In this document: positions 8,330 to 17,626 of the stretch, piece by piece | Numbering within the stretch: the stretch's first letter is position 1 | How the letters are laid out: every line of letters starts with the position of its first letter | From: Candidatus Omnitrophota bacterium | GTDB taxonomy: Bacteria > Omnitrophota > Gorgyraeia > Pluralincolimonadales > Pluralincolimonadaceae | Length of the DNA: 53,949 nt | Assembly (NCBI GenBank): GCA_041653595.1 | Contig: JBAZFB010000009.1 | Location: forward strand, 1 to 53,949 | Direction: 5' to 3' | Position numbers and translations under genes: made by a program | The notes under the pieces: generated by a model | Told to the model about the DNA's origin: nothing | What the model saw: only the letters and a program-made list of their open reading frames with translations | Database searches by the model: none

Positions 8330-9305
8330 CGTCAAAGATTATCTGGATAAATGCCTGACCTCGATTTTCAAAGAAAAGAAAGATTTGATACTTGAGATTA
8401 TAGTAGTCGACAACAATTCATCCGATGGAAGCATCGCGATGGTCAGGGAGAAATTCCCTGACGTGAAGCCGATCGGTAATAAAGAAAATCTTGGATTTGC
8501 GAAGGCAAACAATATTGCGATCAAGCAGTCGTGCGGCAGATACATCCTGATACTGAATCCCGATACCATCGTCCTGCCCGGCAGTATGCAGCTGTTGGTT
8601 GATTTTCTGGACAAAAATTCCAGAGTCGGTGCGGTAGGACCGAAAATATTAAATGAGGACAGTAGTATACAGTTAGAATGCGCCCGCAATTTTCCTACTC
8701 CATTGATCGATTTCTTTATATTGAGCTCTTTATACAAGAGATTCCCGAAAAGTAAGATATTCGGGAAATATCTGATGAGCTACTGGGACCATAACGATGG
8801 GAGAGAAGTGCCGTTACTTTCTGGAGCTTGCATGTTGTTGCGCAGATCTGCGCTGGAAGAGGTCGGATTATTTGACGAGAATTTCTTCATGTATACCGAA
8901 GACACAGACTTGTGTTATCGCGTCAAAAAAGCAGGCTGGAAGGTATGGTATCTGCCGGAGGCGGAGATTATACATTTCGGAGGAAGAAGCAGCGAACAGA
9001 TACCGTACAAGAAAGAGATGGTAATGCACGCACGGGAAACAATGGAAGCGTTTTATCTTAAGCACTACGGCATGTGGGCTGTCGTTATGCACAGACTGAC
9101 AGTGATAATAACGATGATATGGCTGATAACAGCGGCGTCAGCAGGGTATCTTCTGGGTCCGTCATCAAGGAAGCAAAAATTCAAAAATATAATATTCAGA
9201 AGTTCCAGTATGCTGCAATGGGCTTTTAAACCTAGAATTGTGAGGCTTAACAAAAAAGAATGGGAAGAAGACCAGAAATTTTTCTCGAAGAAGAAAAGCC
9301 GTTAA
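8295..9305 (+). CDS. Glycosyltransferase family 2, rhamnosyltransferase-like
   Basis: 336 residues. The GT-A fold opens with SIISYNVKDYLDKCL and EIIVVDNNSSDGS, and the NPD metal/nucleotide motif appears in LILNPDTIV. The acceptor-side motif YTEDTDLCYRV and WYLPEA are also present, as in the WbbL/rhamnosyl subgroup. A hydrophobic segment (about 255-275) may anchor it to the inner membrane. It should add a sugar to the lipid-linked repeat unit; the sugar cannot be read from sequence. AAGGAG at 8281-8286 supports this start inside the flippase gene. Confidence 0.88.
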   Translation: MVDLSISIISYNVKDYLDKCLTSIFKEKKDLILEIIVVDNNSSDGSIAMVREKFPDVKPIGNKENLGFAKANNIAIKQSCGRYILILNPDTIVLPGSMQLLVDFLDKNSRVGAVGPKILNEDSSIQLECARNFPTPLIDFFILSSLYKRFPKSKIFGKYLMSYWDHNDGREVPLLSGACMLLRRSALEEVGLFDENFFMYTEDTDLCYRVKKAGWKVWYLPEAEIIHFGGRSSEQIPYKKEMVMHARETMEAFYLKHYGMWAVVMHRLTVIITMIWLITAASAGYLLGPSSRKQKFKNIIFRSSSMLQWAFKPRIVRLNKKEWEEDQKFFSKKKSR

Positions 9306-10645
9306 TAGAACTACCGGCTTTGATCAAGATATTCATTGCCTTCTCGGCATTATGCTTAGGAGCAAGCTTTCTTATCCTGCCCTGGCAAATCGTACTATTC
9401 CTGTATCTCGGATTTGTATTAGGCCTGATAATATTCTTTAATTTGTATGTTGGAATTCTGATTTTCCTAGTTGGCGCGTTCTTCCATCCGACTTATTGGC
9501 TCACTTCTTTGCAAGAATTGCATCCTGCGAGGAACCTTGCTTTCGCCGTGCTTTTCATATGGGCGTTCCATACGATAATATACAGGGATTTCCGTTTAGT
9601 GAAGGCCCCGCAAAATCTTTTTATTGCCTTGTTTTTTGCTATTGCTTTTGCGACGACATTTAAGAATTTTGAAATAAGTTTCCCTGTTTGGCTCGAAATC
9701 GCCGTAAAATCCTTGGTGCTGTATTTCGCCATAACTAATATGATAAGGACGAAAGGGCAGATCGTGTTTTTGATTTGGTTTATCGTCGGTATAAGTTTTG
9801 TCTCGGCACTTATAGGTATCTACCAATATATAAACCATATAGGGGTCTATTATGCTCCCGAAGGCATACTTAGGATCAGCGGGCTTGCGGAAGATGCCAA
9901 CGTCTTTGCTATGGACTTGACGATTTCTCTTCCGTTAGCGATAGGGCTTTTCTTTTGTTACAAAAAGTTGTCGATAAAGGCGATTATGGTCGGAGTAGTG
10001 GGTATACTAATAGTAACAACCATTCTAACCTATTCCAGAGCGGGCTTAATCCAGTTGTTATCTGTCTTGTTCTTTTCGATCGGCGTCAGGATTTTCAGAA
10101 AGCGAAAAATATTAGGAATATTATTGTTTGTTGCGGCCATAGGCATATTTCTACCGCTGGTTCCCTCAAAGTATTTGGAAAGAGCCCAAAGCATGTTCAA
10201 GGGAGGGGACACGGCGATAGACGTCAGGCTCACGGGATGGAAGGTGGGCCTGGAAATGATAAAAGAAAATCCTTTTACGGGAGTGGGATTCGGCTTATTT
10301 CGCAATGCCTATATCATGAAAGCCGTAACTTCCTCGGATATCCAGTATAAGTTAAGACTTGATGCCCATAACCTATACATTCACACGGCGGCAGAGACCG
10401 GTCTTTTCGGTTTACTGTTGCTGCTATTCCTCCTTTTTTATACATTTAGGGATTTCAGGGTTGCGAAAAATAATTTTAAGGAAAAAGATGATTCATTATT
10501 TTTTGAAATATCCGGCGCTTTGGAGATAAGCCTGCTGGTTTATTTGTTAGGAGGCATGTTTATTTCCTATCTTCAGCTTCAGATCTTTTGGATCATGATA
10601 CCGTTGGCCGTGGTGTTGAGGCGAATGTCGATTAAACAGGAATAA
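9260..10645 (+). CDS. O-antigen polymerase/ligase family protein (Wzy/WaaL)
   Basis: 461 residues with 10-12 predicted membrane helices and a large periplasmic loop in the second half. The loop region RLTGWKVGLEMIKENPFTGVGFG and the later DAHNLYIHTAAETG carry the conserved residues of the O-antigen ligase/polymerase superfamily. Beside a flippase and a Wzz protein, polymerase (Wzy) is the likelier role. The chosen ATG overlaps the preceding gene by 46 bases and has a weak ribosome site; an in-frame TTG near 9319 is an alternative start. Confidence 0.85.
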   Translation: MGRRPEIFLEEEKPLIELPALIKIFIAFSALCLGASFLILPWQIVLFLYLGFVLGLIIFFNLYVGILIFLVGAFFHPTYWLTSLQELHPARNLAFAVLFIWAFHTIIYRDFRLVKAPQNLFIALFFAIAFATTFKNFEISFPVWLEIAVKSLVLYFAITNMIRTKGQIVFLIWFIVGISFVSALIGIYQYINHIGVYYAPEGILRISGLAEDANVFAMDLTISLPLAIGLFFCYKKLSIKAIMVGVVGILIVTTILTYSRAGLIQLLSVLFFSIGVRIFRKRKILGILLFVAAIGIFLPLVPSKYLERAQSMFKGGDTAIDVRLTGWKVGLEMIKENPFTGVGFGLFRNAYIMKAVTSSDIQYKLRLDAHNLYIHTAAETGLFGLLLLLFLLFYTFRDFRVAKNNFKEKDDSLFFEISGALEISLLVYLLGGMFISYLQLQIFWIMIPLAVVLRRMSIKQE

Positions 10646-10653
10646 ATTCATAA

Positions 10654-11787
10654 ATGGACAAGATAAATGTTGCTTTTTTGAGAGGTAGCCAAAGGGGTAG
10701 AAATATCCTCTTGGGGGCGGAGAAAATAATATTATCGATCGCGGAAGGAATAGACAGAGAGGCATTCGATCCGCTTATCATAGTGTTGCAGGGAGAAGGA
10801 GATGCATTGCCGCCTCTAGCTTCGGAAGCAAGGAACAGCGGCCTGCGGGTCGAGATAGTAAAATTAAAAGGAAAATTTGACCGTTCGTCAATAGGCAGGC
10901 TACGTAACATATTATTAACAAACAAGATAGATATTTTACATGCCAATGAATACAGGAGTGATATAATAGGCTTTCTGGCGGCGAGACACACGAACGCAAG
11001 GACGATAGCCACGGCGCACGGATGGCTCTATATAGATCCTAAAATAAAGCTATATGAATGGATCGATTCGATGTTCTTGAGGGCTTTTGACGAGGTAATA
11101 GCGGTATCCGGCGCGATGAAGAATGAACTAGCGAAGGCAGGTATTCCGCAAGATAAGTTAAAAATCATAGAGAACGCCTTGGATTATTCGGATATCCGGA
11201 GCGGCGCAGGTTCGGATATAAGAAAAGAGATTGGCGCCGGACCGGAGACTATAATCGTCGGCTCGGTTGGAAGGTTAAGCCTTGAACGAGGATACGAATA
11301 TTTGCTGGATGCGGCAAAAGAGATTCTGGGAAAATGTTCCGACATAAAATTTTTAATCGCCGGGGATGGCGATCTTAAAAATAGTCTTATTGCCCGGGCC
11401 CAAAGGCTTGGGATAAAAGAAAAGATTGTTTTCCTTGGTTTCAGGAAAGACGTTAAGAATGTTTATGCTGCACTTGATATATTCGTCTCTTCTTCCTTGA
11501 GGGAGAGTTTCGGGTTGGCCTTGGTCGAAGCAATGGCCGCCGGGAAACCCGTGGTTGCCACGGCTGTCGGGATCGCACAGGAGATAATAAAAAACGGCGA
11601 TAACGGATTATTGGTGAAACCAGGTAGTGCCGAAGAGATCGGGAAAGCAATGTTGATATTATTCTCTGATGATAACAAAAGAATGGAAATGGGAGATTCC
11701 GCAAGGCGCACTATAGAAGACCGGTTTTCCCGCAACAAGATGATAAAAGAATACGAGATAGCTTATAGGTCCTTGATCGATAAATGA
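10654..11787 (+). CDS. Glycosyltransferase family 4
   Basis: 377 residues of a GT-B enzyme. The N-terminal half carries an acceptor-side Rossmann fold, with FLRGSQRGR near the start and a conserved AHGW. The C-terminal half has the donor site VGRLSLERGYEYLLDAA, SSSLRESFGLALVEAMAAG and the E-x7-E pair. It is a retaining glycosyltransferase adding a nucleotide-activated sugar to the growing unit in the cytoplasm. It ends in an ATGA overlap with the next gene, so the two are coupled. Confidence 0.9.
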   Translation: MDKINVAFLRGSQRGRNILLGAEKIILSIAEGIDREAFDPLIIVLQGEGDALPPLASEARNSGLRVEIVKLKGKFDRSSIGRLRNILLTNKIDILHANEYRSDIIGFLAARHTNARTIATAHGWLYIDPKIKLYEWIDSMFLRAFDEVIAVSGAMKNELAKAGIPQDKLKIIENALDYSDIRSGAGSDIRKEIGAGPETIIVGSVGRLSLERGYEYLLDAAKEILGKCSDIKFLIAGDGDLKNSLIARAQRLGIKEKIVFLGFRKDVKNVYAALDIFVSSSLRESFGLALVEAMAAGKPVVATAVGIAQEIIKNGDNGLLVKPGSAEEIGKAMLILFSDDNKRMEMGDSARRTIEDRFSRNKMIKEYEIAYRSLIDK

Positions 11788-12893
11788 ACAAAGACAAACC
11801 CAAAAACATTTTGGTAGTATCCCTGCAGGGTATAGGCGACCTGCTTTTGTTAACGCCGTTTTTGCATGCCCTCAAAAAGGGAATCCCTGTTGACAAAATC
11901 TCCGTGCTTACCTTTAGCAGCAATAAGGATATTTTAAGCGGCAATCCTGATGTCGATGAAATAATCGCATTTAATCCAAGAGAATCGAATAACTTTTTGA
12001 GCATAATAGGGCTTCTGGGTTGTCTGAGGGGCAACAGTTATGATATTTCAATATGCGCTTATCCCAGCGGATTACGCTCTGCTTTCATAGCCTTCGCGTG
12101 CGGAGCGAAGGAACGGCTCGGACAAGACTTAGGCATTTTCTGGAGATGCAGGTGGCTCTTTACCAAGCAGACGGAAATAAAAGAGGTTAAACATGCTGTC
12201 TTGATGAATATGGATTTTCTTTACCTTTTGGGCGTAGGGACGGTCGGGCAGGATAACGCGATGGTCTTAAATGTGTCAGGCGAAGAAAAAGAGCGTGCTT
12301 TTGATTTTCTTAAGTCCGAAGGCGTAAAAAACGGAGACCTGTTAATTGCCGTTCACGCTGGAGGAGGCAAATTCACGGCGGCATATAGAAATTGGCCGAT
12401 AGAAAGATTCTCGAAAGTTGCAGATACGCTGATAGAAGGATCCGGCGCAAAAGTGGTATTTATAGGCGGCGCCGATGATAAAGGCGCGGTTGATAAGGCA
12501 ATCGCATACATGGAGAACAAGGCAATAGTTGCTGCCGGAAAACTCTCGCTTAAAGAAACGGCCGCATTGATCGGACAAGCGCGGCTTTTGATTTGTAATA
12601 ATTCCGGGCCAATGCATATGGCGGCGGCTCTCGGAATTCCCACCGTAAGTATTTTTGGCTCAGCAGACCCAAGGATACACAGGCCGTGGGGAGACGGCCA
12701 TGTTGTCCTGCAGAAAGAGCTTGATTGCAGCCCTTGTTATTATCCCTTTTTCAGGGATACTTTAAAAGAGACAAAATTACGCAATCGATGGTTTGGAAAG
12801 AAATTCGAGTGCATGACCGGGGATTACCGTTGCTTAGGTTCCATCACCGTTGAAGAAGTGGTTGCGGCGGCGAAAAAAATATTGGAGCAATAG
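11784..12893 (+). CDS. Glycosyltransferase family 9 (heptosyltransferase-like)
   Basis: 369 residues matching the ADP-heptose:LPS heptosyltransferase family. The N-terminal motif is ILVVSLQGIGDLLLLTPFL. The second half contains IAVHAGGG, ARLLICNNSGPMHMAAALG and SIFGSADP, the donor-binding signature. A Cys-rich stretch (CSPCYYPFF ... CMTGDYRCL) near the end is usual for this group. It supports an LPS-like glycoconjugate or a heptose-containing polysaccharide. It overlaps the GT4 gene by four bases. Confidence 0.9.
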   Translation: MNKDKPKNILVVSLQGIGDLLLLTPFLHALKKGIPVDKISVLTFSSNKDILSGNPDVDEIIAFNPRESNNFLSIIGLLGCLRGNSYDISICAYPSGLRSAFIAFACGAKERLGQDLGIFWRCRWLFTKQTEIKEVKHAVLMNMDFLYLLGVGTVGQDNAMVLNVSGEEKERAFDFLKSEGVKNGDLLIAVHAGGGKFTAAYRNWPIERFSKVADTLIEGSGAKVVFIGGADDKGAVDKAIAYMENKAIVAAGKLSLKETAALIGQARLLICNNSGPMHMAAALGIPTVSIFGSADPRIHRPWGDGHVVLQKELDCSPCYYPFFRDTLKETKLRNRWFGKKFECMTGDYRCLGSITVEEVVAAAKKILEQ

Positions 12894-12896
12894 GCG

Positions 12897-14597
12897 ATGA
12901 CGGAAGACGTGAAGAAGAACACCGCATTCATTATAATGACATTTCTTTTATTATCCGCTTTTTCTGGTTCTTCTCAAGCTGAGGACGGGAAAATCTTCCC
13001 GACTCCGAAACAAATAGAGATGAAGGACTTCAAGGTCGATTTAAACAGAAGTTGGGGCATAAGCGTTTGCGGAAACGACAGTAAGATTATGGACATAGCC
13101 GAGTACCTTGAAAATGTCCTGCTGAAAAATTTCGATATTTCACTTGGTATCCGAGGCGTGCCTGATTCAAGGGCCGCTAATAGTTTTTTCATAGGCTTAG
13201 CCGGCGATGATAAGATGCAAAGGCTCCTCAAGGAAAAGGGGATCTCTTTTCCCCAAAATCTCGGCAAAGAAGGCTATTTATTGGAGGTATATTCCGACGC
13301 CGTGATCATAACAGCGAATGCACCAGCGGGAGTCTTTTATGGGGTTCAGAGTTTTATCCAGTTGATTTCAAAGGATGACAACGGAAGGATCCGGATTGCC
13401 GCCGCAAGTATTAAGGATTATCCCATTTCTGATATAAGGGGAGTTTATATAAATGCGGCAAACTTCGACAGATTAAAGGATCAGATCGAATATCTCGCCC
13501 AACTTAAGATAAATCTCGTTGTGATCGAAAACTGGGCGTTCTTTAGCCTGAAAGAGAATGATAACGGCGCAAAATTGACGGACATATTTGAATATGCCAG
13601 AGAAAGATTCGTCGAACCAGTGCCGCACCTGAATAGTTTTAGTTATGCAGGACCGATCCTTTCGAAAGATCCGTATACAGCGGAAGGTATATTGGTGCAG
13701 GATGCGCATTTCAGATTTGTGAACGACGAAGCAATGCCACTTGGACGATCAAGGGCCCTGATAAATGTTATTAGATGTGACGAATCGGATATAATAGTTA
13801 AGAATGCGGAAGGAGATGTGGTATATAAAGAGGGCAAAGATTACAGTATGGTGGACGGGCCGATGTCATATCCGTATCCTGACGACAACAGGCCGGCGAA
13901 AATAGTCCGTTTGCAGGACGGCAAAATCCGGGACAGGGAAGACGTTCTCGTGAGCTATGATTATGTTGAGAAGAAGACCGCGTCATGGGCCAATTGGGTT
14001 GCCCCGTACTGTCCTTCATCGGAAAGGACTTATAAGATAATGAGCGGCGCCCTGGAGGATGTTATCGAGACCCTTCACCCGCGGTACATTTCGATAGGCC
14101 ATGATGAAATATTCGGCATAAACAGGGATTCGAGATGCAAGAAAAGGAACATGAGTAATGCCGAGATCCTCTCCGAAGACATAAATAAGCTGTACGAATG
14201 CATAAAAAATGCCGATTCTGACGTTAAAGTGATGATGTGGGATGATATGCTTAACCCCTGGCACAACGGAGGGGTGGAAGATATGCAGGTGCAATTCGGA
14301 GGGGAAGTCGGAAGGACCTCAGAAGCCATCGAAACAATACCCCATGACATTATAATGCTGGTATGGTGGTATGAATCGGCGGACAAATTCGGCAAGATAA
14401 AGAACAGCCCAGCGTATTTCCAGTCTAAGGGATTTGACTATATAGTTGCCGGTTATAAGGATAAGGGGAGCATAAGGAAGTGGGCCGATTCGGTACGGGG
14501 CAAGAAAAAATGCCTTGGAATTATGGATACCGAGTGGGAGCAATTTGAAAATAATCTGGATGCGATAAAGTATACGGCCGATGCTTCCTGGAATTAA
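12897..14597 (+). CDS. Exported GH20-like beta-hexosaminidase
   Basis: 566 residues. An N-terminal signal segment (about 8-29, ending SSQAE) sends it out of the cytoplasm. Residues about 35-165 resemble the GH20b non-catalytic domain, followed by a TIM-barrel region. The GH20 catalytic Asp-Glu pair is visible at Asp403-Glu404 in SIGHDEIFG, where His replaces the second Gly of the usual GGDE. GH20 enzymes remove terminal GlcNAc/GalNAc by substrate-assisted catalysis. Its position among assembly genes suggests trimming or turnover of the same polymer, or degradation when export stalls. It starts three bases after the GT9 gene stop. Confidence 0.75.
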   Translation: MTEDVKKNTAFIIMTFLLLSAFSGSSQAEDGKIFPTPKQIEMKDFKVDLNRSWGISVCGNDSKIMDIAEYLENVLLKNFDISLGIRGVPDSRAANSFFIGLAGDDKMQRLLKEKGISFPQNLGKEGYLLEVYSDAVIITANAPAGVFYGVQSFIQLISKDDNGRIRIAAASIKDYPISDIRGVYINAANFDRLKDQIEYLAQLKINLVVIENWAFFSLKENDNGAKLTDIFEYARERFVEPVPHLNSFSYAGPILSKDPYTAEGILVQDAHFRFVNDEAMPLGRSRALINVIRCDESDIIVKNAEGDVVYKEGKDYSMVDGPMSYPYPDDNRPAKIVRLQDGKIRDREDVLVSYDYVEKKTASWANWVAPYCPSSERTYKIMSGALEDVIETLHPRYISIGHDEIFGINRDSRCKKRNMSNAEILSEDINKLYECIKNADSDVKVMMWDDMLNPWHNGGVEDMQVQFGGEVGRTSEAIETIPHDIIMLVWWYESADKFGKIKNSPAYFQSKGFDYIVAGYKDKGSIRKWADSVRGKKKCLGIMDTEWEQFENNLDAIKYTADASWN

Positions 14598-14621
14598 AGC
14601 GGCTTAATTAATGAGGTAAAA

Positions 14622-15395
14622 ATGAAATACAGGCTTGTTTTTGATTATCCGCAAAAATTCAATTTTAAAAATGAGAAAGAAACAAGAAATTACGGCGAAT
14701 GGAAATTTTATCTTTGGTGGCTTTCTAACTGGTCAAGAAGACATACGACGGTCAAGAGGTCTAGCGTGGTTTTAAACGTATTGGATATCAAGCCTAATAG
14801 CAGGGTGTTAGACGAGGGGTGTGGGTGGGGTTACCTGGTAATGCTTTTTGCGCAGTTAGGCCACCGCGCGGCCGGGATAGATCTTGACAGGGAACAGCTC
14901 GATGTCGCAAGGGAATTGGCAGAGTACAATAGAATTCCCGCAGATTTCCTGTATATGGACGCAAAACAGACGAATTTTGCGGAAGGCGAATTCGACATAG
15001 TAATACAGATGGAAGCATTGGAGCATATGGGGGACGACTGGAATCGTTCGATTAAAGACATTTCGCGCATCCTTAAGGAAGGAGGTCAGCTTGTGCTGTC
15101 AACTCCTAATACAAGAGGAATAGCGCAAATAGTGAAATCTTTTCTTACGAGATTCAAATATTTCTTGAAATTCTGGACAAAGGAAGAATTCATTCCGGCA
15201 AAACTCATCGAGAAGGAGTTGCAGGAGAATGGATTGAAGGTCATAGCTAAAAAGCGAATACTCCTCGCGATACCTTTTATCCCGAATTTCCTGTTTCCTG
15301 TCAATCTGCTGCTTGAGATAATAGTGGAAAATGTACCTATTTTGAACGAGATCGCCACAACCTATCTATTCTATTGCTTAAAAGAAAGTAAATAA
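14622..15395 (+). CDS. SAM-dependent class I methyltransferase
   Basis: 257 residues. The SAM-binding motif I reads VLDEGCGWGYL, followed by an acidic strand end (GIDLDREQL) and motif IV (FDIVIQMEALEHM), then LKEGGQLVLSTPN. This is the Methyltransf_11/25 type often found in polysaccharide clusters, where it methylates sugars or caps chain ends. The C-terminal about 60 residues are hydrophobic and may associate with membrane. It overlaps the next gene by one base (TAATG). The substrate cannot be told. Confidence 0.85.
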   Translation: MKYRLVFDYPQKFNFKNEKETRNYGEWKFYLWWLSNWSRRHTTVKRSSVVLNVLDIKPNSRVLDEGCGWGYLVMLFAQLGHRAAGIDLDREQLDVARELAEYNRIPADFLYMDAKQTNFAEGEFDIVIQMEALEHMGDDWNRSIKDISRILKEGGQLVLSTPNTRGIAQIVKSFLTRFKYFLKFWTKEEFIPAKLIEKELQENGLKVIAKKRILLAIPFIPNFLFPVNLLLEIIVENVPILNEIATTYLFYCLKESK

Positions 15396-16537
15396 TGACC
15401 GCCGTCTGGCTGTTTTGGGTGTCCCTTGTATTGATAGCGTTCAGTTATTTCGGCTATCCTTTTATTATGGCCGCTTTTGCCGCTGTTTTGAACAAGCCCT
15501 ACGAAAAAAAAGATATAGAACCGTACGTTAGCTTGATCGTTCCTGCCCATAACGAGGAAAAAGTTATAGCCGATAAGCTTAATAATGCCCTATCTCTGGA
15601 CTATCCCCGGGATAAGTTCGAAATCTTGTTAATTCTGGATGGTTGTATTGATAAGACTAAAGCAATCGCTGCGGGTTACAAAGATTCTCGGCTGAAATTA
15701 ATCGAGCAAAACCCCAGAAAAGGCAAAATGGCCGCACTGAATTTAGCGGTTCCGCAAGCCAAGGGTGATATAGTCGTATTTACCGATGCGAATTCCCTCT
15801 ATGAGAAAGAAGCCATAAGAAAGCTCGTAAGGAATTTTTCCGATAAAAGAATAGGTTGCGCGTGCGGAGAATTAAAATATCGCAACGAATCTCTGATAGG
15901 AGAGGGCGAAGACCTGTATTGGAAATATGAAAAATTCATAAAGACAAACGAAAGTCGCTTACGTTCTTTATTAGTAGTGAACGGTTCCATATACGCCATA
16001 AGGAAAGACCTGTTCGAGACAGTCGAAGAGACCCTGGCAGATGACTTTGTGATACCCATGGTCATAGCCAAAAAGGGATACGGCCTTGTGTATGAGCCTG
16101 AAGCAATAACCCTGGAAAAGACCGCAGCGAGCACAAAAGAAGGAATAAATCAGAAAGCCAGGATCATCGCGCAGGGGCTAAAAGCCGGTTTTGCTGTCGG
16201 CGGGATCATTATTTTGTCAGGGCCTCTAAGAGTATTTCAATTCCTGTTCCATAAGTTTATCCGCTGGTTTGTTCCCGTTTTTTTAATTATAATGTTTATA
16301 TCCAATATATTTTTGCTGAACGAGCCGTTTTATAAAGTTATATTTTTGTGCCAGGGCCTATTTTACATATTCGCGGCGATCGGCCATTTACTGGAAAAAA
16401 ATAACGTAAAGATAGGCATCTTCAAAATCCCCCTTTATTTTTGTGTGGTCAACTTGGCCTCGGCCATCGGTATAATTAAGTTTCTGACAGGCGGGATAAA
16501 GGCAACCTGGGAAAAAGCGGAAACAACAAGAGGATAA
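15395..16537 (+). CDS. Membrane glycosyltransferase family 2 (cellulose-synthase-like)
   Basis: 380 residues. An N-terminal helix (about 5-27), a GT-A catalytic domain (about 45-270) and three C-terminal helices (about 285-370) give the processive GT2 layout. Motifs are VPAHNEEKVI, LDGCIDKT, VFTDANS (DxD-like) and ADDFVIP. The Q/RxxRW motif of cellulose and hyaluronan synthases is not seen; the matching region reads QKARIIAQG. It is thus better read as a non-processive, membrane-bound transferase. Translationally coupled to the methyltransferase gene. Confidence 0.85.
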   Translation: MTAVWLFWVSLVLIAFSYFGYPFIMAAFAAVLNKPYEKKDIEPYVSLIVPAHNEEKVIADKLNNALSLDYPRDKFEILLILDGCIDKTKAIAAGYKDSRLKLIEQNPRKGKMAALNLAVPQAKGDIVVFTDANSLYEKEAIRKLVRNFSDKRIGCACGELKYRNESLIGEGEDLYWKYEKFIKTNESRLRSLLVVNGSIYAIRKDLFETVEETLADDFVIPMVIAKKGYGLVYEPEAITLEKTAASTKEGINQKARIIAQGLKAGFAVGGIIILSGPLRVFQFLFHKFIRWFVPVFLIIMFISNIFLLNEPFYKVIFLCQGLFYIFAAIGHLLEKNNVKIGIFKIPLYFCVVNLASAIGIIKFLTGGIKATWEKAETTRG

Positions 16538-16540
16538 ATT

Positions 16541-17578
16541 ATGATCAGGTATTTCTTAACGTCATTTTTCATCTCCGCAGCGGCAGCGATCGTCTTTACC
16601 CCCATAGTCAGAAGGTTGGCGCTGGCGTTAGGGGTTGTCGATAAGCCCGGGGGCCGGAAAGTGCACCGGCAGAACATGCCGACTTTGGGAGGGATAGCGA
16701 TAGCCGCGGCGTTTTTCGCCGGCATAACCGTTGCTTTTAAGGCGGTGCCCGGCGCGATGGGCACGTTTTCACTGAAATTTGCGGGATTATGTGTAGGCAG
16801 CGTGATCATCCTGCTGCTGGGGGTGATAGATGATATCGTACCGCTCAAAGCGAAGCTGAAACTCGTCTTCCAGGTCATAGCCGCTTCTATCCTGATCGGA
16901 TGCGGATTTACGGTTGAAGAAGTGACCATACCGTTTTACGGAAAATTCTCCCTCGGGATCTCCGGGGCCGTTTTTTCGATGCTCTGGATAGTCGGTATCG
17001 TCAATGCCATAAACCTCCTCGACGGACTTGACGGGCTCGCAGCCGGCGTCTCGGCGATAGCCTCGTTTTTTATCTTCCTGTCAGCTGTCGAACAGCACGA
17101 TTATGTTGTGGCTTTCCTGGCTTTTGCCCTTACCGGCGCCTGCGCGGGATTCCTGCCGTTCAATTTTTATCCGGCGAGGATATTTATGGGGAATCCGGGC
17201 AGCATGTTCCTTGGATTTATACTGGCGGCGATATCCATAGTCAGTTTCCAAAAAAGCAGTACCGTGATAACTCTTTTTATCCCGGTAATAGCCCTGGGTG
17301 TCCCGATAATCGATACCCTGCTTGCTATCGTCCGCCGCCTGGCAAAAAAGAAACACATCTTTCAGGCCGACAAGGAGCATATTCACCATAAACTCCTTTT
17401 CCGGGAGGAATCGCAGAGAAGGGTGGTACTTTCCCTTTATTTCCTGTCGGTCTGTTTCGGGATGATCGCCCTGAGCTTCAGGGGCATAAAAGGCCTTTAT
17501 GCCATCATTGCCCTGGGCGCCGTGATCTTAGTGACTTATAAGTGGATGAAAGATTCCGGCTTCCTTGATTTTAGGTAA
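16541..17578 (+). CDS. Polyprenyl-phosphate sugar-1-phosphate transferase (WecA/TagO/MraY family)
   Basis: 345 residues with about 10-11 helices. Family motifs are visible: GGRKVHRQNMPTLGG, the Mg-binding VIDDIV, NLLDGLDGLAAG, and the HIHH-type EHIHHKLL. This enzyme class moves a GlcNAc-1-P-like sugar onto undecaprenyl phosphate, the first step of Wzx/Wzy glycan synthesis. The third catalytic Asp is changed: the usual FMGD reads FMGNPGS. Whether the enzyme is active is therefore open. It is the last gene of the assembly cluster and starts three bases after the GT2 stop. Confidence 0.88.
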   Translation: MIRYFLTSFFISAAAAIVFTPIVRRLALALGVVDKPGGRKVHRQNMPTLGGIAIAAAFFAGITVAFKAVPGAMGTFSLKFAGLCVGSVIILLLGVIDDIVPLKAKLKLVFQVIAASILIGCGFTVEEVTIPFYGKFSLGISGAVFSMLWIVGIVNAINLLDGLDGLAAGVSAIASFFIFLSAVEQHDYVVAFLAFALTGACAGFLPFNFYPARIFMGNPGSMFLGFILAAISIVSFQKSSTVITLFIPVIALGVPIIDTLLAIVRRLAKKKHIFQADKEHIHHKLLFREESQRRVVLSLYFLSVCFGMIALSFRGIKGLYAIIALGAVILVTYKWMKDSGFLDFR

Positions 17579-17588
17579 TTTATTATCC

Positions 17589-17617
17589 TTGACAAAATTG
17601 CTTAATTGTAGTAAATT
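17589..17617 (+). promoter_or_regulatory. Promoter of the PocR/AraC regulator gene
   Basis: TTGACA (17589-17594) and TAAATT (17612-17617) are 17 bases apart. The expected start near 17624 is only about three bases before the ATG at 17627, so the message would be almost leaderless. Confidence 0.55.
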
Positions 17618-17626
17618 TTAAGGACA

